Below, piece after piece: positions 56,114 to 64,000 of a stretch of 64,000 nucleotides of DNA. Numbering within the stretch: position 1 is the stretch's first letter; every line of letters begins with the position of its first letter. Location: NCBI GenBank assembly GCA_003667865.1, contig CP033051.1:124001-188000 (forward strand). The letters are read 5' to 3'. This stretch comes from Rossellomorea marisflavi (GTDB lineage: Bacteria > Bacillota > Bacilli > Bacillales > Bacillaceae_B). Made by a program: the position numbers and the translations under genes. The notes under the pieces were generated by a model, which was not told the DNA's origin, did no database searches, and saw only the letters and a list, made by a program, of their open reading frames with translations.

Positions 56114-57037
56114 ATGGAAATAAACTCAGCAAACAACATACATGCGGACAAAGGGTGGCAAGTATGGTGGAAGCTTACACGTCCTCATACGTTAACTGCA
56201 GCTTTTGTTCCCGTTTTTCTTGGTACAGTATTAGCACTTCACTTTACAAGCCTACACCTATTTTTATTCCTTGCTATGCTATTTGCTTGTCTTCTTATAC
56301 AAGCAGCTACAAATATGTTTAACGAGTATTATGATTATGTTAGAGGTTTGGATACAGAAAAGTCCATTGGAATTGGTGGCGCCATCGTTAGAAATGGTGT
56401 TAAACCCAAAACCGTTATCCAATTAGCCTTCTTACTTTATTTTATTTCGTTATTACTTGGTATTTATATTTGTGTAAATTCAACCTGGTGGATTGCAGTT
56501 ATAGGAATAGTATGTATGGCGGCTGGTTATTTTTATACTGGTGGTCCAGTTCCAATCGCGTACACTCCGTTCGGGGAAATTGTTGCAGGCCTATTTATGG
56601 GGAATATTATTATTCTGATTTCATTTTACATTCAAACAGGCTTTATTAATCTTGTAAGTATTCTTATTTCCATTCCGATTTCCATCCTAGTTGGCGCTAT
56701 TCTATTAGCAAACAATATCCGTGACTTAGATGGAGACAAAGAACACGGACGTAAGACGATTGCAATCTTAATTGGCAGAAGAAACGCTATCCGTTTATTA
56801 GCTACAATGTTTCTAGTGTCATACCTATTACTGGTTATATTTGTGATCACTGGCCAAGCATCACCATGGATTCTAATTGCTTTTATAAGCATTCCAAAAG
56901 CAGTTAAAGCAACAAAAGGCTTCATTGGTAAAACACAACCACTAGAAATGATGCCAGCCATGCAAGCAACAGCACAAACTAATACGATATTTGGTTTCTT
57001 AGTATCGATTGGATTATTAGTTTCTACACTGTTTTAA
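56114..57037 (+). CDS. menA: 1,4-Dihydroxy-2-naphthoate polyprenyltransferase
   Basis: A 307-residue integral membrane prenyltransferase with about eight helices. Both Asp-rich Mg/diphosphate motifs are seen: ANMFNEYYDYVRGLD and NNIRDLDGDKEHGRKT. It joins the polyprenyl tail to dihydroxynaphthoate, giving demethylmenaquinone in the membrane. It is divergent from menF. An AGGGAGAG site precedes the ATG and a terminator follows. Confidence 0.95.
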   Translation: MEINSANNIHADKGWQVWWKLTRPHTLTAAFVPVFLGTVLALHFTSLHLFLFLAMLFACLLIQAATNMFNEYYDYVRGLDTEKSIGIGGAIVRNGVKPKTVIQLAFLLYFISLLLGIYICVNSTWWIAVIGIVCMAAGYFYTGGPVPIAYTPFGEIVAGLFMGNIIILISFYIQTGFINLVSILISIPISILVGAILLANNIRDLDGDKEHGRKTIAILIGRRNAIRLLATMFLVSYLLLVIFVITGQASPWILIAFISIPKAVKATKGFIGKTQPLEMMPAMQATAQTNTIFGFLVSIGLLVSTLF

Positions 57038-57044
57038 CATTTTT

Positions 57045-57079
57045 AAAGGTGATTGGAATTTCATCCAATCACCTTTTTT
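57045..57079 (+). terminator. Rho-independent terminator after menA
   Basis: AAAGGTGATTGGA (57046-57058) pairs with TCCAATCACCTTT, then six T residues. Confidence 0.92.
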
Positions 57080-57205
57080 GCTTTGGAGTTGAGCTCTGAT
57101 TAGGCACTGACATACATGCACTTTGTTTCTGTTTCCGTTACCATTCTCCGAGCCAGGAAAGTAGAGATTCTAGACTTATGGTAGAACATTGGTTTATATA
57201 GATCT

Positions 57206-57391
57206 AGCGGACATCTGTTCCGTTATTACAGCTGATATGCCCTATTTTGAAGTCTAAGAGGACATTTGTTCCGTTATTTTGGTGATTTTCACCTAATGTG
57301 ATGATTTTTTAGTACAATAACGGAATAAATGTCCGCAAACGCCTAGAATTGTCGTTGAATCACTAAAATAAGAGCTTTAATGTCCGCTTCG
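57206..57391. repeat. Short intergenic repeats with GGACATTTGTTCCGTTATT core
   Basis: Direct copies GCGGACATCTGTTCCGTTAT (from about 57208) and GAGGACATTTGTTCCGTTAT (from about 57258), an inverted copy AATAACGGAATAAATGTCCG (about 57312-57335), and a partial inverted TTAATGTCCGC near 57379. Mixed orientation could form hairpins of about 18 bp. Confidence 0.75.
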
Positions 57392-57503
57392 CTTGAGAAA
57401 AAGTCATATTTTCTCACTTTATCAATTGGCCATCTCTATTAAAAAAGCTGTTTTCGTATACTTTGTTGCTTTTTTTAACTTGGTTTTGCAAGTAACTTGG
57501 TTG

Positions 57504-57646
57504 TTCCATTGCGCTCCAGACACTTGCTTTCCACGGGGAGGAAGTCGAGCCTCCAGGGTAGACGGTTCCGTTCCAGTGGGTACGGAACCCGGGTCTCGAC
57601 CTTTCCTCTATTCCCGTAGGAGTCAAGTGTCTTCCGCTCCATTTCA
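57504..57646. repeat. Structured intergenic palindromic element, copy B
   Basis: Inverted orientation relative to copy A at 3848-3971. Read on the minus strand it has GGAGCGGAAG, ACACTTGACTCCT, GTCGAGACC, GGCTCGAC and GGAAAGCAAGTGTCTGGAGC. The arm GACACTTG pairs with CAAGTGTC where copy A has GGTG(T)TTG with CAAGCACC, and an extra hairpin GGTTCCGT/ACGGAACC lies in the centre. Confidence 0.75.
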
Positions 57647-57706
57647 CTATAAAATAATAAGCATTCATAAACAACAATCTTTGCGAAAACATCCATTAAA
57701 AAAGCA

Positions 57707-60115
57707 TCATTCTTCAACAGAAACAGCCTCACCACTTATCTTCCATATCTCCCTAGCATACTCACGAATCGTCCGATCACTACTAAAATGTCCAGAATTT
57801 GCAATATTCCTCAAGCTCATTTTCAACCATTTTAATCGATCCTCATAACAACGACCAGCCTCTGACTGAACTTTTACATAAGAATCAAAATCACGAAGTA
57901 CAAAATACTGATCATTCTCAGTAAGCAAAGAATCGAAAATTGGTTCAAAGTGTGACGTTGCATCCGCAAAAGTTCCATCCACTAATTGATTCAAAATCTG
58001 ATGGATTCGTTTATCATGGTGATAATACTCCATCACATCATATCCGCCTTCACGCTGATACCTCATGACTTCTTCAGCTGTTAAACCAAAGGTAAATATA
58101 TTTTGATGTCCTACTTGTTCAAGAATTTCAACATTGGCACCATCAAGTGTCCCTAACGTAATGGCACCATTCATCATAAATTTCATATTTCCGGTACCAG
58201 AGGCTTCTTTACTAGCTGTAGAAATTTGTTCAGATAAATCGGCAGCAGGAAATACTTCTTCGGCAATAGAGACTCTATAGTTTTCTAAAAATACTACCTT
58301 TATCCGGTCACGAACCTTAGGATCACGATGCACCATGTCGGCTACGGAATGGATCAGTTTTATCACTTTTTTTGCAAAGAAATAACCAGGTGACGCCTTT
58401 GCACCGAAAATAAACGTCCTTGGTGGGATATCGAAGCTAGCGTCCTCTTTTAAGCGATTATACAAATATAAAATATGAAGAACATTAAGCAGCTGACGTT
58501 TATAGGCATGTAACCTTTTGACTTGTATATCAAATATTGAATGAGGATCTACCTTAATCCCGTTTTGCTGTTGAATCCTCTTTGCTAATCGGATTTTATT
58601 TTGTAGCTTTACTTCATCCAATTCCATAAGGAATCCATGATCATCGATATGAGCTTCTAATTTTTTTAGTTGCTCGAGATCACGCACCCACCCTTCTCCT
58701 ATCGATGAGGTAATGAAGCTTGATAGGTTGGGGTTCGATTGTAACAACCACCGTCTATGAGTAACACCGTTTGTTTTATTATTAAATTTTTCTGGATAAA
58801 ATCCATAAAAATCCTTCATCTCTCGATTCTTAAGAATTTCGGTATGAAGCTGTGCTACTCCATTTACACTAAAACTCCCTGCAATAGCTAAATGCGCCAT
58901 TTTCACTTGACCATGAGCAATAATGGCCATTCTCTCGATTCGCTCCCAATCATGTGGATATTTGTTCCAAAGCTCACGACAATAACGTTCGTTGATTTCC
59001 TCCACAATCATATAAATTCTTGGAAGGAGTGGCTTAAAAATACGAATCGGCCATTTTTCAAGTGCTTCTGATAATGTCGTATGATTTGTATAAGCAAATG
59101 TATGAACTGTAATCTCCCAGGCTTGCTCCCAATCCAAGCTGTGCTCATCAAGTAGAATTCTCATCAGTTCAGGAATTGCTACGACAGGGTGTGTATCATT
59201 AATGTGTATAGAAACATTCTCATGAAGCTTGGTAATATCCCGATGACGGTTCAAGTAAGAGCGAACAATGGAGTGAATACTTGCTGAAACAAGAAAATAT
59301 TGTTGCTTTAATCGGAGTATTTTACCATCATCATGTGTATCATCAGGATATAGAAACTCTGAAATAGCTTCTGCCTCTCTTTTATAATGTAGGTCTGTAC
59401 CACTCTTATATGGTGTTGCCTCTGCACTCCATAAACGTAATGTATTTACTGTATTTGTATTATAGCCGACAACCGGTATATCATAAGGAACAGCCATTAC
59501 AGTTTCGGTATTTACATGACGAAATAGTAGCTTTCCCTCTTCCTCGAAAGATTCAACTTTCCCCCAGAATGGTACCTCTACTGCAAGATCAGGCTTTCGA
59601 ACCTCCCAAACATGACCATGTCGCAGCCACTGCTCTGGAAGTTCTACTTGAAACCCATTGACGATCTTTTGTTCAAATAGTCCATGCTTATATCGTATTC
59701 CATAACCATGACCAGCAAAATCTAAAGAGGCAAGAGAATCTAAGAAGCATGCCGCTAATCTCCCTAAACCACCATTCCCTAATGCTGCATCATTCTCCAT
59801 TTCCTCCATATCAGTTAAATCAATTCCGAGATCATCTAAACCTTCAGAAACAGTATCAAGGATTCCTAAATTTAAGAGATTTTGATGAAGGAGTCGTCCT
59901 AGTAAAAATTCAATAGATAAATAATAAACCTGTTTGTTATGATTCAAACGATATTGTTCATTTGTTTGAATCCAGTTCATACTAACATACTCACGAATCA
60001 TGCTACCTAATGTGAAGAATTGATCCTGTGTCGTTGACTCTGGAAATGTTTTTCCATACATCATTTCTAATCGTTTAAGAAATTCTTCTTTGAATTCATT
60101 TTTATCAGAAAACAT
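57707..60115 (-). CDS. glgP: Glycogen phosphorylase
   Basis: An 802-residue phosphorylase that releases glucose 1-phosphate from glycogen. The pyridoxal phosphate region ASGTGNMKFMMNGA (Lys is the cofactor ligand), GNGGLGRLAACFLDS and THPVVAIPELMR are clear. The start is ATG 60115, behind GAGGAG; the frame opens ten codons earlier. It overlaps the end of glgA by 11 bp and is last in the glg operon. The N-terminal regulatory phosphoserine region of animal enzymes is absent, as usual in bacteria. Confidence 0.96.
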   Translation of the reverse strand: MFSDKNEFKEEFLKRLEMMYGKTFPESTTQDQFFTLGSMIREYVSMNWIQTNEQYRLNHNKQVYYLSIEFLLGRLLHQNLLNLGILDTVSEGLDDLGIDLTDMEEMENDAALGNGGLGRLAACFLDSLASLDFAGHGYGIRYKHGLFEQKIVNGFQVELPEQWLRHGHVWEVRKPDLAVEVPFWGKVESFEEEGKLLFRHVNTETVMAVPYDIPVVGYNTNTVNTLRLWSAEATPYKSGTDLHYKREAEAISEFLYPDDTHDDGKILRLKQQYFLVSASIHSIVRSYLNRHRDITKLHENVSIHINDTHPVVAIPELMRILLDEHSLDWEQAWEITVHTFAYTNHTTLSEALEKWPIRIFKPLLPRIYMIVEEINERYCRELWNKYPHDWERIERMAIIAHGQVKMAHLAIAGSFSVNGVAQLHTEILKNREMKDFYGFYPEKFNNKTNGVTHRRWLLQSNPNLSSFITSSIGEGWVRDLEQLKKLEAHIDDHGFLMELDEVKLQNKIRLAKRIQQQNGIKVDPHSIFDIQVKRLHAYKRQLLNVLHILYLYNRLKEDASFDIPPRTFIFGAKASPGYFFAKKVIKLIHSVADMVHRDPKVRDRIKVVFLENYRVSIAEEVFPAADLSEQISTASKEASGTGNMKFMMNGAITLGTLDGANVEILEQVGHQNIFTFGLTAEEVMRYQREGGYDVMEYYHHDKRIHQILNQLVDGTFADATSHFEPIFDSLLTENDQYFVLRDFDSYVKVQSEAGRCYEDRLKWLKMSLRNIANSGHFSSDRTIREYAREIWKISGEAVSVEE

Positions 60116-61556
60116 GGCTTTCACTCCTCGAAGCAAGTTCAGCATATAGCTGGTTATACTGAAACGCTGACTGAGCCCAACTGAAATCCATTTCCATAGC
60201 TTGCTTCACAATTTGATTCCACGTATTCTGCTCTGAATGATATAGATGTATTGCTCTCCGAATGGTATACAGCATGTCATGCGCATTAAAGTTATGAAAC
60301 GAAAATCCATTCCCGGTTCCAGTCATTTCATTATACGAATGAACCGTGTCATTTAATCCACCTGTTTCTCGTACGATTGGAAGAGTACCATACCGCATCG
60401 CAATCATCTGACCTAATCCACACGGTTCAAATTGAGATGGCATTATAAAAAGGTCTGAACCTGCATATATCTCCTTTGCTAATGCCTCATCAAACCCAAT
60501 AATGGCACGAACCTTATCGGGATATTTTCCTCCTTCATGACGAAAAAATTGCTCAAATTCCCAATCACCTGTACCAAGCAATATAAATTGAACATCCTCC
60601 TGCAGCATTTCGTGAAACACTCGTGTCACCAGATCTAGCCCTTTTTGCTTTGTAAGCCTAGAGATTAATGAGATGATTGGTTTCTTTTCATCTTCAACTA
60701 GCCCTAATCGTCTTTGTAGCTCTTTTTTAATCATAGCTTTGCCGGAAAGATTGTTAGCACTGAAAGAGTGATGATTCGAATCACGAGCTGCATTATACTG
60801 ATCCTCATCTATTCCGTTAAGAATTCCAACCAGCTCGTTTTCTCTACTTTTAAGGATTCCATCCATCTGCTCACCATAGTAAGGAGTAAGGATCTCATTT
60901 CGATAGGTAGGACTAACTGTAGTAAGAGAATCTGCTGAAATGAGGCCAGCCTTCATGAAATTAATATTCCCATAGAACTCTAGTCGCTCTGGTGTAAAGT
61001 AATGCTCCGGAATTTCTAGAAGCTCTGTCATAACCGATTTAGGGAAAATGCCTTGAAACTTTAAGTTATGTATTGTAAATACGGTACGAATAAAGTGGTA
61101 GCCTGGCCGTTTCTGATACTCTGTCCGTAATAGAAATGGCACCATTGCTGTATGCCAGTCATGGCAGTGTAAAACATTAGGATAAAACGAAATATGATTC
61201 ATGCTTTCAAGAACAGCTTTCGTAAAAAAGGAAAACCGCTCCCCATCATCAAAATACCCATAATATCCTTCACGATTAAAATAGTATTCATTGTCAACAA
61301 AATAATATGTTATGCCTTCATGGTCTAATTGTTCAATCCCACAATATTGTTGTCTCCAGCCCACTGAAACAGTAAATTCACATATTTTACTCATCTGTTT
61401 TTTGAAATGATCTGGTATTGCTTGATACTTTGGTAAAATAATTCGTATATCCGTCCCTAGCCTTTTTAATTCACTTGGAAGAGAGCCTGCAACATCAGCA
61501 AGCCCTCCTGTTTTTGAAAAAGGTACACATTCTGAGACGATAAATAATACTTTCAC
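60105..61556 (-). CDS. glgA: Glycogen synthase (ADP-glucose)
   Basis: A 483-residue GT5-family enzyme that extends alpha-1,4-glucan from ADP-glucose. The N-terminal KTGGLADVAGSLP motif (Lys binds ADP-glucose) and the C-terminal SLISRLTKQKGLDLV and PSQFEPCGLGQMIAMRYG are complete. GTG 61556 overlaps the glgD stop by 4 bp, so translation is coupled to glgD. Part of glgB-C-D-A-P. Confidence 0.96.
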   Translation of the reverse strand: MKVLFIVSECVPFSKTGGLADVAGSLPSELKRLGTDIRIILPKYQAIPDHFKKQMSKICEFTVSVGWRQQYCGIEQLDHEGITYYFVDNEYYFNREGYYGYFDDGERFSFFTKAVLESMNHISFYPNVLHCHDWHTAMVPFLLRTEYQKRPGYHFIRTVFTIHNLKFQGIFPKSVMTELLEIPEHYFTPERLEFYGNINFMKAGLISADSLTTVSPTYRNEILTPYYGEQMDGILKSRENELVGILNGIDEDQYNAARDSNHHSFSANNLSGKAMIKKELQRRLGLVEDEKKPIISLISRLTKQKGLDLVTRVFHEMLQEDVQFILLGTGDWEFEQFFRHEGGKYPDKVRAIIGFDEALAKEIYAGSDLFIMPSQFEPCGLGQMIAMRYGTLPIVRETGGLNDTVHSYNEMTGTGNGFSFHNFNAHDMLYTIRRAIHLYHSEQNTWNQIVKQAMEMDFSWAQSAFQYNQLYAELASRSESHVF

Positions 61557-62581
61557 GAGTTCATCAGCGCTCCTTGAATCATTCCTTTACGAATGACAAT
61601 CGGTTTTTTTGCATCACCAATTAGACGAACATTATCTTCTATCTTTACATCTTTATCTAATATGACATGCTCTAATATACAATTTTGCCCAATTTGACTT
61701 TTTTGCATAATAATACTATTTTCAATCTTGGAATTTTTTCCAACCTTTACAGCTCTTGATAGGATACTACGATGGACTGTCCCTTCAACACAACACCCAT
61801 TCGCAATCATACTATTCGTTACATTGGAGTCACTTGTGTATTTTGTCGGAGGCTCATCCTTTACCTTCGTATATATGGGAGCATTTTTTAAAAATAGGGA
61901 GTTCCAGCACTGTGAAGTCAGCATTTCCATACTTGTTTCATAATATCCTTGAATACACTCAATAGAGCTTACATAGCCCTCAAGCTCATAGCCGCATACC
62001 TTATGTGAATGATGTAGGTCCTCAACAACATCTCTCATGCATGTATATCCTGTTTCAAATCGATTCGTAATGAAATCAATCAGTAGATCTGTCTTAAGCA
62101 AATACATTTCTAGTGCTTTTCCTTGATGGCGGACCTCTGTAATATCACTACCAATCTTAATATGTCGTTCAAGTATAGGCTTAAAGTTAATATTACTAAT
62201 GGTGTTACACGTTGCTAATACTGCATACTCTTGATTGCTTCTATAAAAATAATCAATATGATGAGCAAAATGGTTAAAGGATCCCACTTCATCCTGAGCC
62301 GCTTCTAATGCTGGTGCTGGAAAAAAGAACAAACCGTCTCGCTTACGATTTAAGTCCCAATTCTTACCAGACCCTAAATGATCCATTAGGGAGCGGTATT
62401 GATACTTTGGAAATATGGCTACAGAATGAATACCCGAATTGACCATACTCGATAAGACAAAATCAATCAGTCTGTATCGTCCCCCAATAGGAACTGCAGC
62501 TAATGAACGATGTACCAATAAATCCTCTAATGATTCAAAATAACTTGTAGCATCAATAATTCCAAGCATCGTCGGTTTCAT
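61553..62581 (-). CDS. glgD: GlgD, non-catalytic ADP-glucose pyrophosphorylase subunit
   Basis: A 342-residue GlgC homologue typical of Firmicutes glg operons. It keeps the nucleotidyltransferase fold (PIGGRYRLIDFVLSSMVNSG, FPKYQYRSLMDHLGSGKNWD) and a C-terminal left-handed beta-helix (NCILEHVILDKDVKIEDNV), but the N-terminal GGxGxRL motif of active GlgC is replaced by MLGIIDATSYFESLEDL. It probably modulates GlgC in a mixed complex. ATG 62581 has AAGGAGG at good spacing, whereas the TTG two codons earlier does not. Confidence 0.94.
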   Translation of the reverse strand: MKPTMLGIIDATSYFESLEDLLVHRSLAAVPIGGRYRLIDFVLSSMVNSGIHSVAIFPKYQYRSLMDHLGSGKNWDLNRKRDGLFFFPAPALEAAQDEVGSFNHFAHHIDYFYRSNQEYAVLATCNTISNINFKPILERHIKIGSDITEVRHQGKALEMYLLKTDLLIDFITNRFETGYTCMRDVVEDLHHSHKVCGYELEGYVSSIECIQGYYETSMEMLTSQCWNSLFLKNAPIYTKVKDEPPTKYTSDSNVTNSMIANGCCVEGTVHRSILSRAVKVGKNSKIENSIIMQKSQIGQNCILEHVILDKDVKIEDNVRLIGDAKKPIVIRKGMIQGALMNS

Positions 62582-62681
62582 GGTCAAGCCTCCTTAGGAA
62601 TTTACATAGGCGAGCCTTTTGGAATCCCAAACTGGTCGCCTATGACTTTTTATATTAAAAACCTCTCTCTGTTCTAAAAAA

Positions 62682-63833
62682 TTATGCTTCCTCAAGTAAT
62701 GACTCCAAAAATGCCTCTGTAACTAAAATAACCTCATCTTTACCTTCCTCAGGCATAATACAGACACCATCTGGAATGACGACATGTTCTGGCACTATCG
62801 CTTTATCAATAAAGACATTCTCACCAATCAGCGCATCAGGCATAATGACGGAACGACTAACATGTGCTCCTTTTTTAACTGTTGCTCCTTGAAAAAGGAC
62901 GGATTGCTTTACTGTTCCTTTAATCATGCATCCTTCATTGATCAAAGAATTCTCAACTAGGGCTTCTTCCGAAATATAATGAGGCGGTTCATTTGGATTA
63001 ACCGAATATATCTTCCAAGTTTGATCATATAAATCAAGCTCGCAGGCATCATCAAGTAGGTCCATATTTGCTTCCCATAAGCTTTTTACAGTTCCTACAT
63101 CCTTCCAATACCCTTTAAATGGGTAGGCCATCAATTTCTTCTTTTCATCTAACAAAAGAGGGATAACATCTTTTCCAAAATCATGACTCGACTCAGGATT
63201 TCGATCGTCCATTTCTAAATATTCCTTTAGTAGTGACCAATTAAATATATAAATTCCCATTGAGGCTAAATTATTCTTTGGAAACGCTGGCTTTTCTTCA
63301 AACTCCACAATTTTCATGGTTTCATCTGTATTCATAATACCGAAACGATTCGCTTCATCCCAATTCACTTCAATGACTGAGATGGTTGCATCTGACTTCT
63401 TTTCAATATGAAAATCTAGCATTCTACTATAATCCATCTTGTATATATGATCACCAGATAATATTAAGACATACTCAGGATCGTATTGATCAATATAATT
63501 TACATTTTGATAAATCGCACTTGCTGTCCCAGTATACCAGCGTACTTCTGATGCCTCTGTATATGGAGGAAGCACTGTAACGCCTCCATTTTTCCGATCC
63601 AAGTCCCATGCGCTACCAATTCCTATATACGTATTTAATACAAGTGGTTGATACTGAGTGAGAACACCCACTGTTTCAATCCCAGAATTTGTGCAATTGC
63701 TTAAAGTGAAGTCAATAATTCGATATTTCCCACCAAAAGGGACAGCTGGTTTTGCTAGACTTTTTGTTAATGAACTTAGTCTACTTCCCTTTCCTCCTGC
63801 TAATAGCATCGCTACACAATTCTCTTTCGCCAT
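62682..63833 (-). CDS. glgC: Glucose-1-phosphate adenylyltransferase
   Basis: A 383-residue ADP-glucose pyrophosphorylase. The triphosphate loop [34 protein letters not shown], the Asp of [13 protein letters not shown], and FEEKP are conserved, with a C-terminal beta-helix ([20 protein letters not shown]). It makes ADP-glucose for GlgA, the regulated step of glycogen synthesis. ATG 63833 is used (AGGAGG upstream); TTG at 63836 is possible. The gene overlaps the end of glgB by about 53 bp. Confidence 0.96.
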   Translation of the reverse strand: MAKENCVAMLLAGGKGSRLSSLTKSLAKPAVPFGGKYRIIDFTLSNCTNSGIETVGVLTQYQPLVLNTYIGIGSAWDLDRKNGGVTVLPPYTEASEVRWYTGTASAIYQNVNYIDQYDPEYVLILSGDHIYKMDYSRMLDFHIEKKSDATISVIEVNWDEANRFGIMNTDETMKIVEFEEKPAFPKNNLASMGIYIFNWSLLKEYLEMDDRNPESSHDFGKDVIPLLLDEKKKLMAYPFKGYWKDVGTVKSLWEANMDLLDDACELDLYDQTWKIYSVNPNEPPHYISEEALVENSLINEGCMIKGTVKQSVLFQGATVKKGAHVSRSVIMPDALIGENVFIDKAIVPEHVVIPDGVCIMPEEGKDEVILVTEAFLESLLEEA

Positions 63834-64000
63834 CAACCGTTTCCTCCTCTAAAGCTATTGGACTTAAGAATACTGCTGCATATGGTGGAATGGTCATTTC
63901 CACAAAACATGGTTTTCCATGAAAAACCTCATGATGTACATATAGACGATGTTGATTGATTTGATTAGAACCGCCAAATCGTTCCTCATCACTATTCCAT
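63781..64000 (-). CDS. glgB: Glycogen branching enzyme, C-terminal part
   Basis: A minus-strand frame with no start in the window; it enters from the right edge and ends at TAG 63781. The visible 73 codons include [35 protein letters not shown] and [12 protein letters not shown]. The first two match the C-terminal all-beta domain of GlgB (GH13). The last about 25 codons run inside the glgC start region, an overlap of 53 bp. The catalytic domain lies outside the window. Confidence 0.85.
   Translation of the reverse strand, partial: WNSDEERFGGSNQINQHRLYVHHEVFHGKPCFVEMTIPPYAAVFLSPIALEEETVDGERELCSDAISRRKGK

Larger units (their letters stand above)
57080..57706. other. 627-bp intergenic region between menA and glgP
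   Basis: No credible gene. It holds the GGACATTTGTTCCGTTATT repeats (57206-57391) and copy B of the structured palindromic element (57504-57646). ORFs that cross these repeats are not credible. Confidence 0.65.

Noticed and set aside
57393..57848. Open reading frames in copy B of the palindromic element and across the glgP end
   Set aside because: Frames read through repeat DNA or antisense to glgP; no conserved protein features.

Overview
The window reads as a chromosomal segment of a low-GC Gram-positive, spore-former-type Bacillaceae (Bacillus sensu lato). The evidence is strong AGGAGG-type ribosome binding sites, frequent TTG/GTG starts, a T-box leader, a sigma-D-like promoter, and a gene order that matches the Bacillus subtilis pckA-ytmB-ytmA-ytlACD-ytkD-ytkC-ytzI-ytjA-ythAB neighbourhood followed by the men and glg operons. 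I did not try to name the species.

Region 1 (1-12.1 kb, conserved backbone): the 3' end of pckA, a GNAT acetyltransferase, ytmB, ytmA, an NMT1/SsuA-type ABC importer (ytlA, ytlC, ytlD), the Nudix hydrolase ytkD, a lipoprotein, the holin-like ytkC, two small conserved genes, ytjA (YidD) and the cyanide-insensitive-type bd oxidase ythA-ythB. luxS, dps and ytkA, which sit here in B. subtilis, are not in the interval. A 42-bp tandem repeat lies between ytzI and ytjA.

Region 2 (12.1-48.1 kb, accessory and partly decaying): mostly single genes with their own terminators. They include a chemoreceptor with a sigma-D-like promoter, a membrane diguanylate cyclase, a serine beta-lactamase-like hydrolase, two AraC regulators with different sensor domains, a T-box-controlled type 2 isoleucyl-tRNA synthetase, five GNAT enzymes in the whole window (four here), an APH-like kinase, alpha/beta hydrolases, and a TetR / second topoisomerase I / DHA2 efflux group. 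It also holds an IS150-like element that split a membrane-protein gene, and remnants of tyrS, an RNase J gene, an alpha/beta hydrolase, a 23S rRNA-like stretch and several unidentified genes. A family of about 50-bp terminator-like hairpins is scattered through it.

Region 3 (48.1-64 kb, conserved backbone): menF-menD-menH-menB and menE-menC on the minus strand with menA divergent on the plus strand, together supplying menaquinone from chorismate; then the glycogen operon glgB-glgC-glgD-glgA-glgP on the minus strand, whose first gene runs off the window. Menaquinone made here would feed the YthAB oxidase encoded at 9.6-12 kb.

The most unusual items are: (a) two copies of a roughly 125-145 nt palindromic element whose arms differ by compensatory changes, which points to selection on RNA (or cruciform) structure; (b) the T-box leader of ileS2, with a clear stem I and ATC specifier but no recognisable canonical antiterminator motif; (c) an IS insertion that can be undone on paper to give back an intact 262-residue protein; and (d) a second topA-like gene beside a regulator and an efflux pump.
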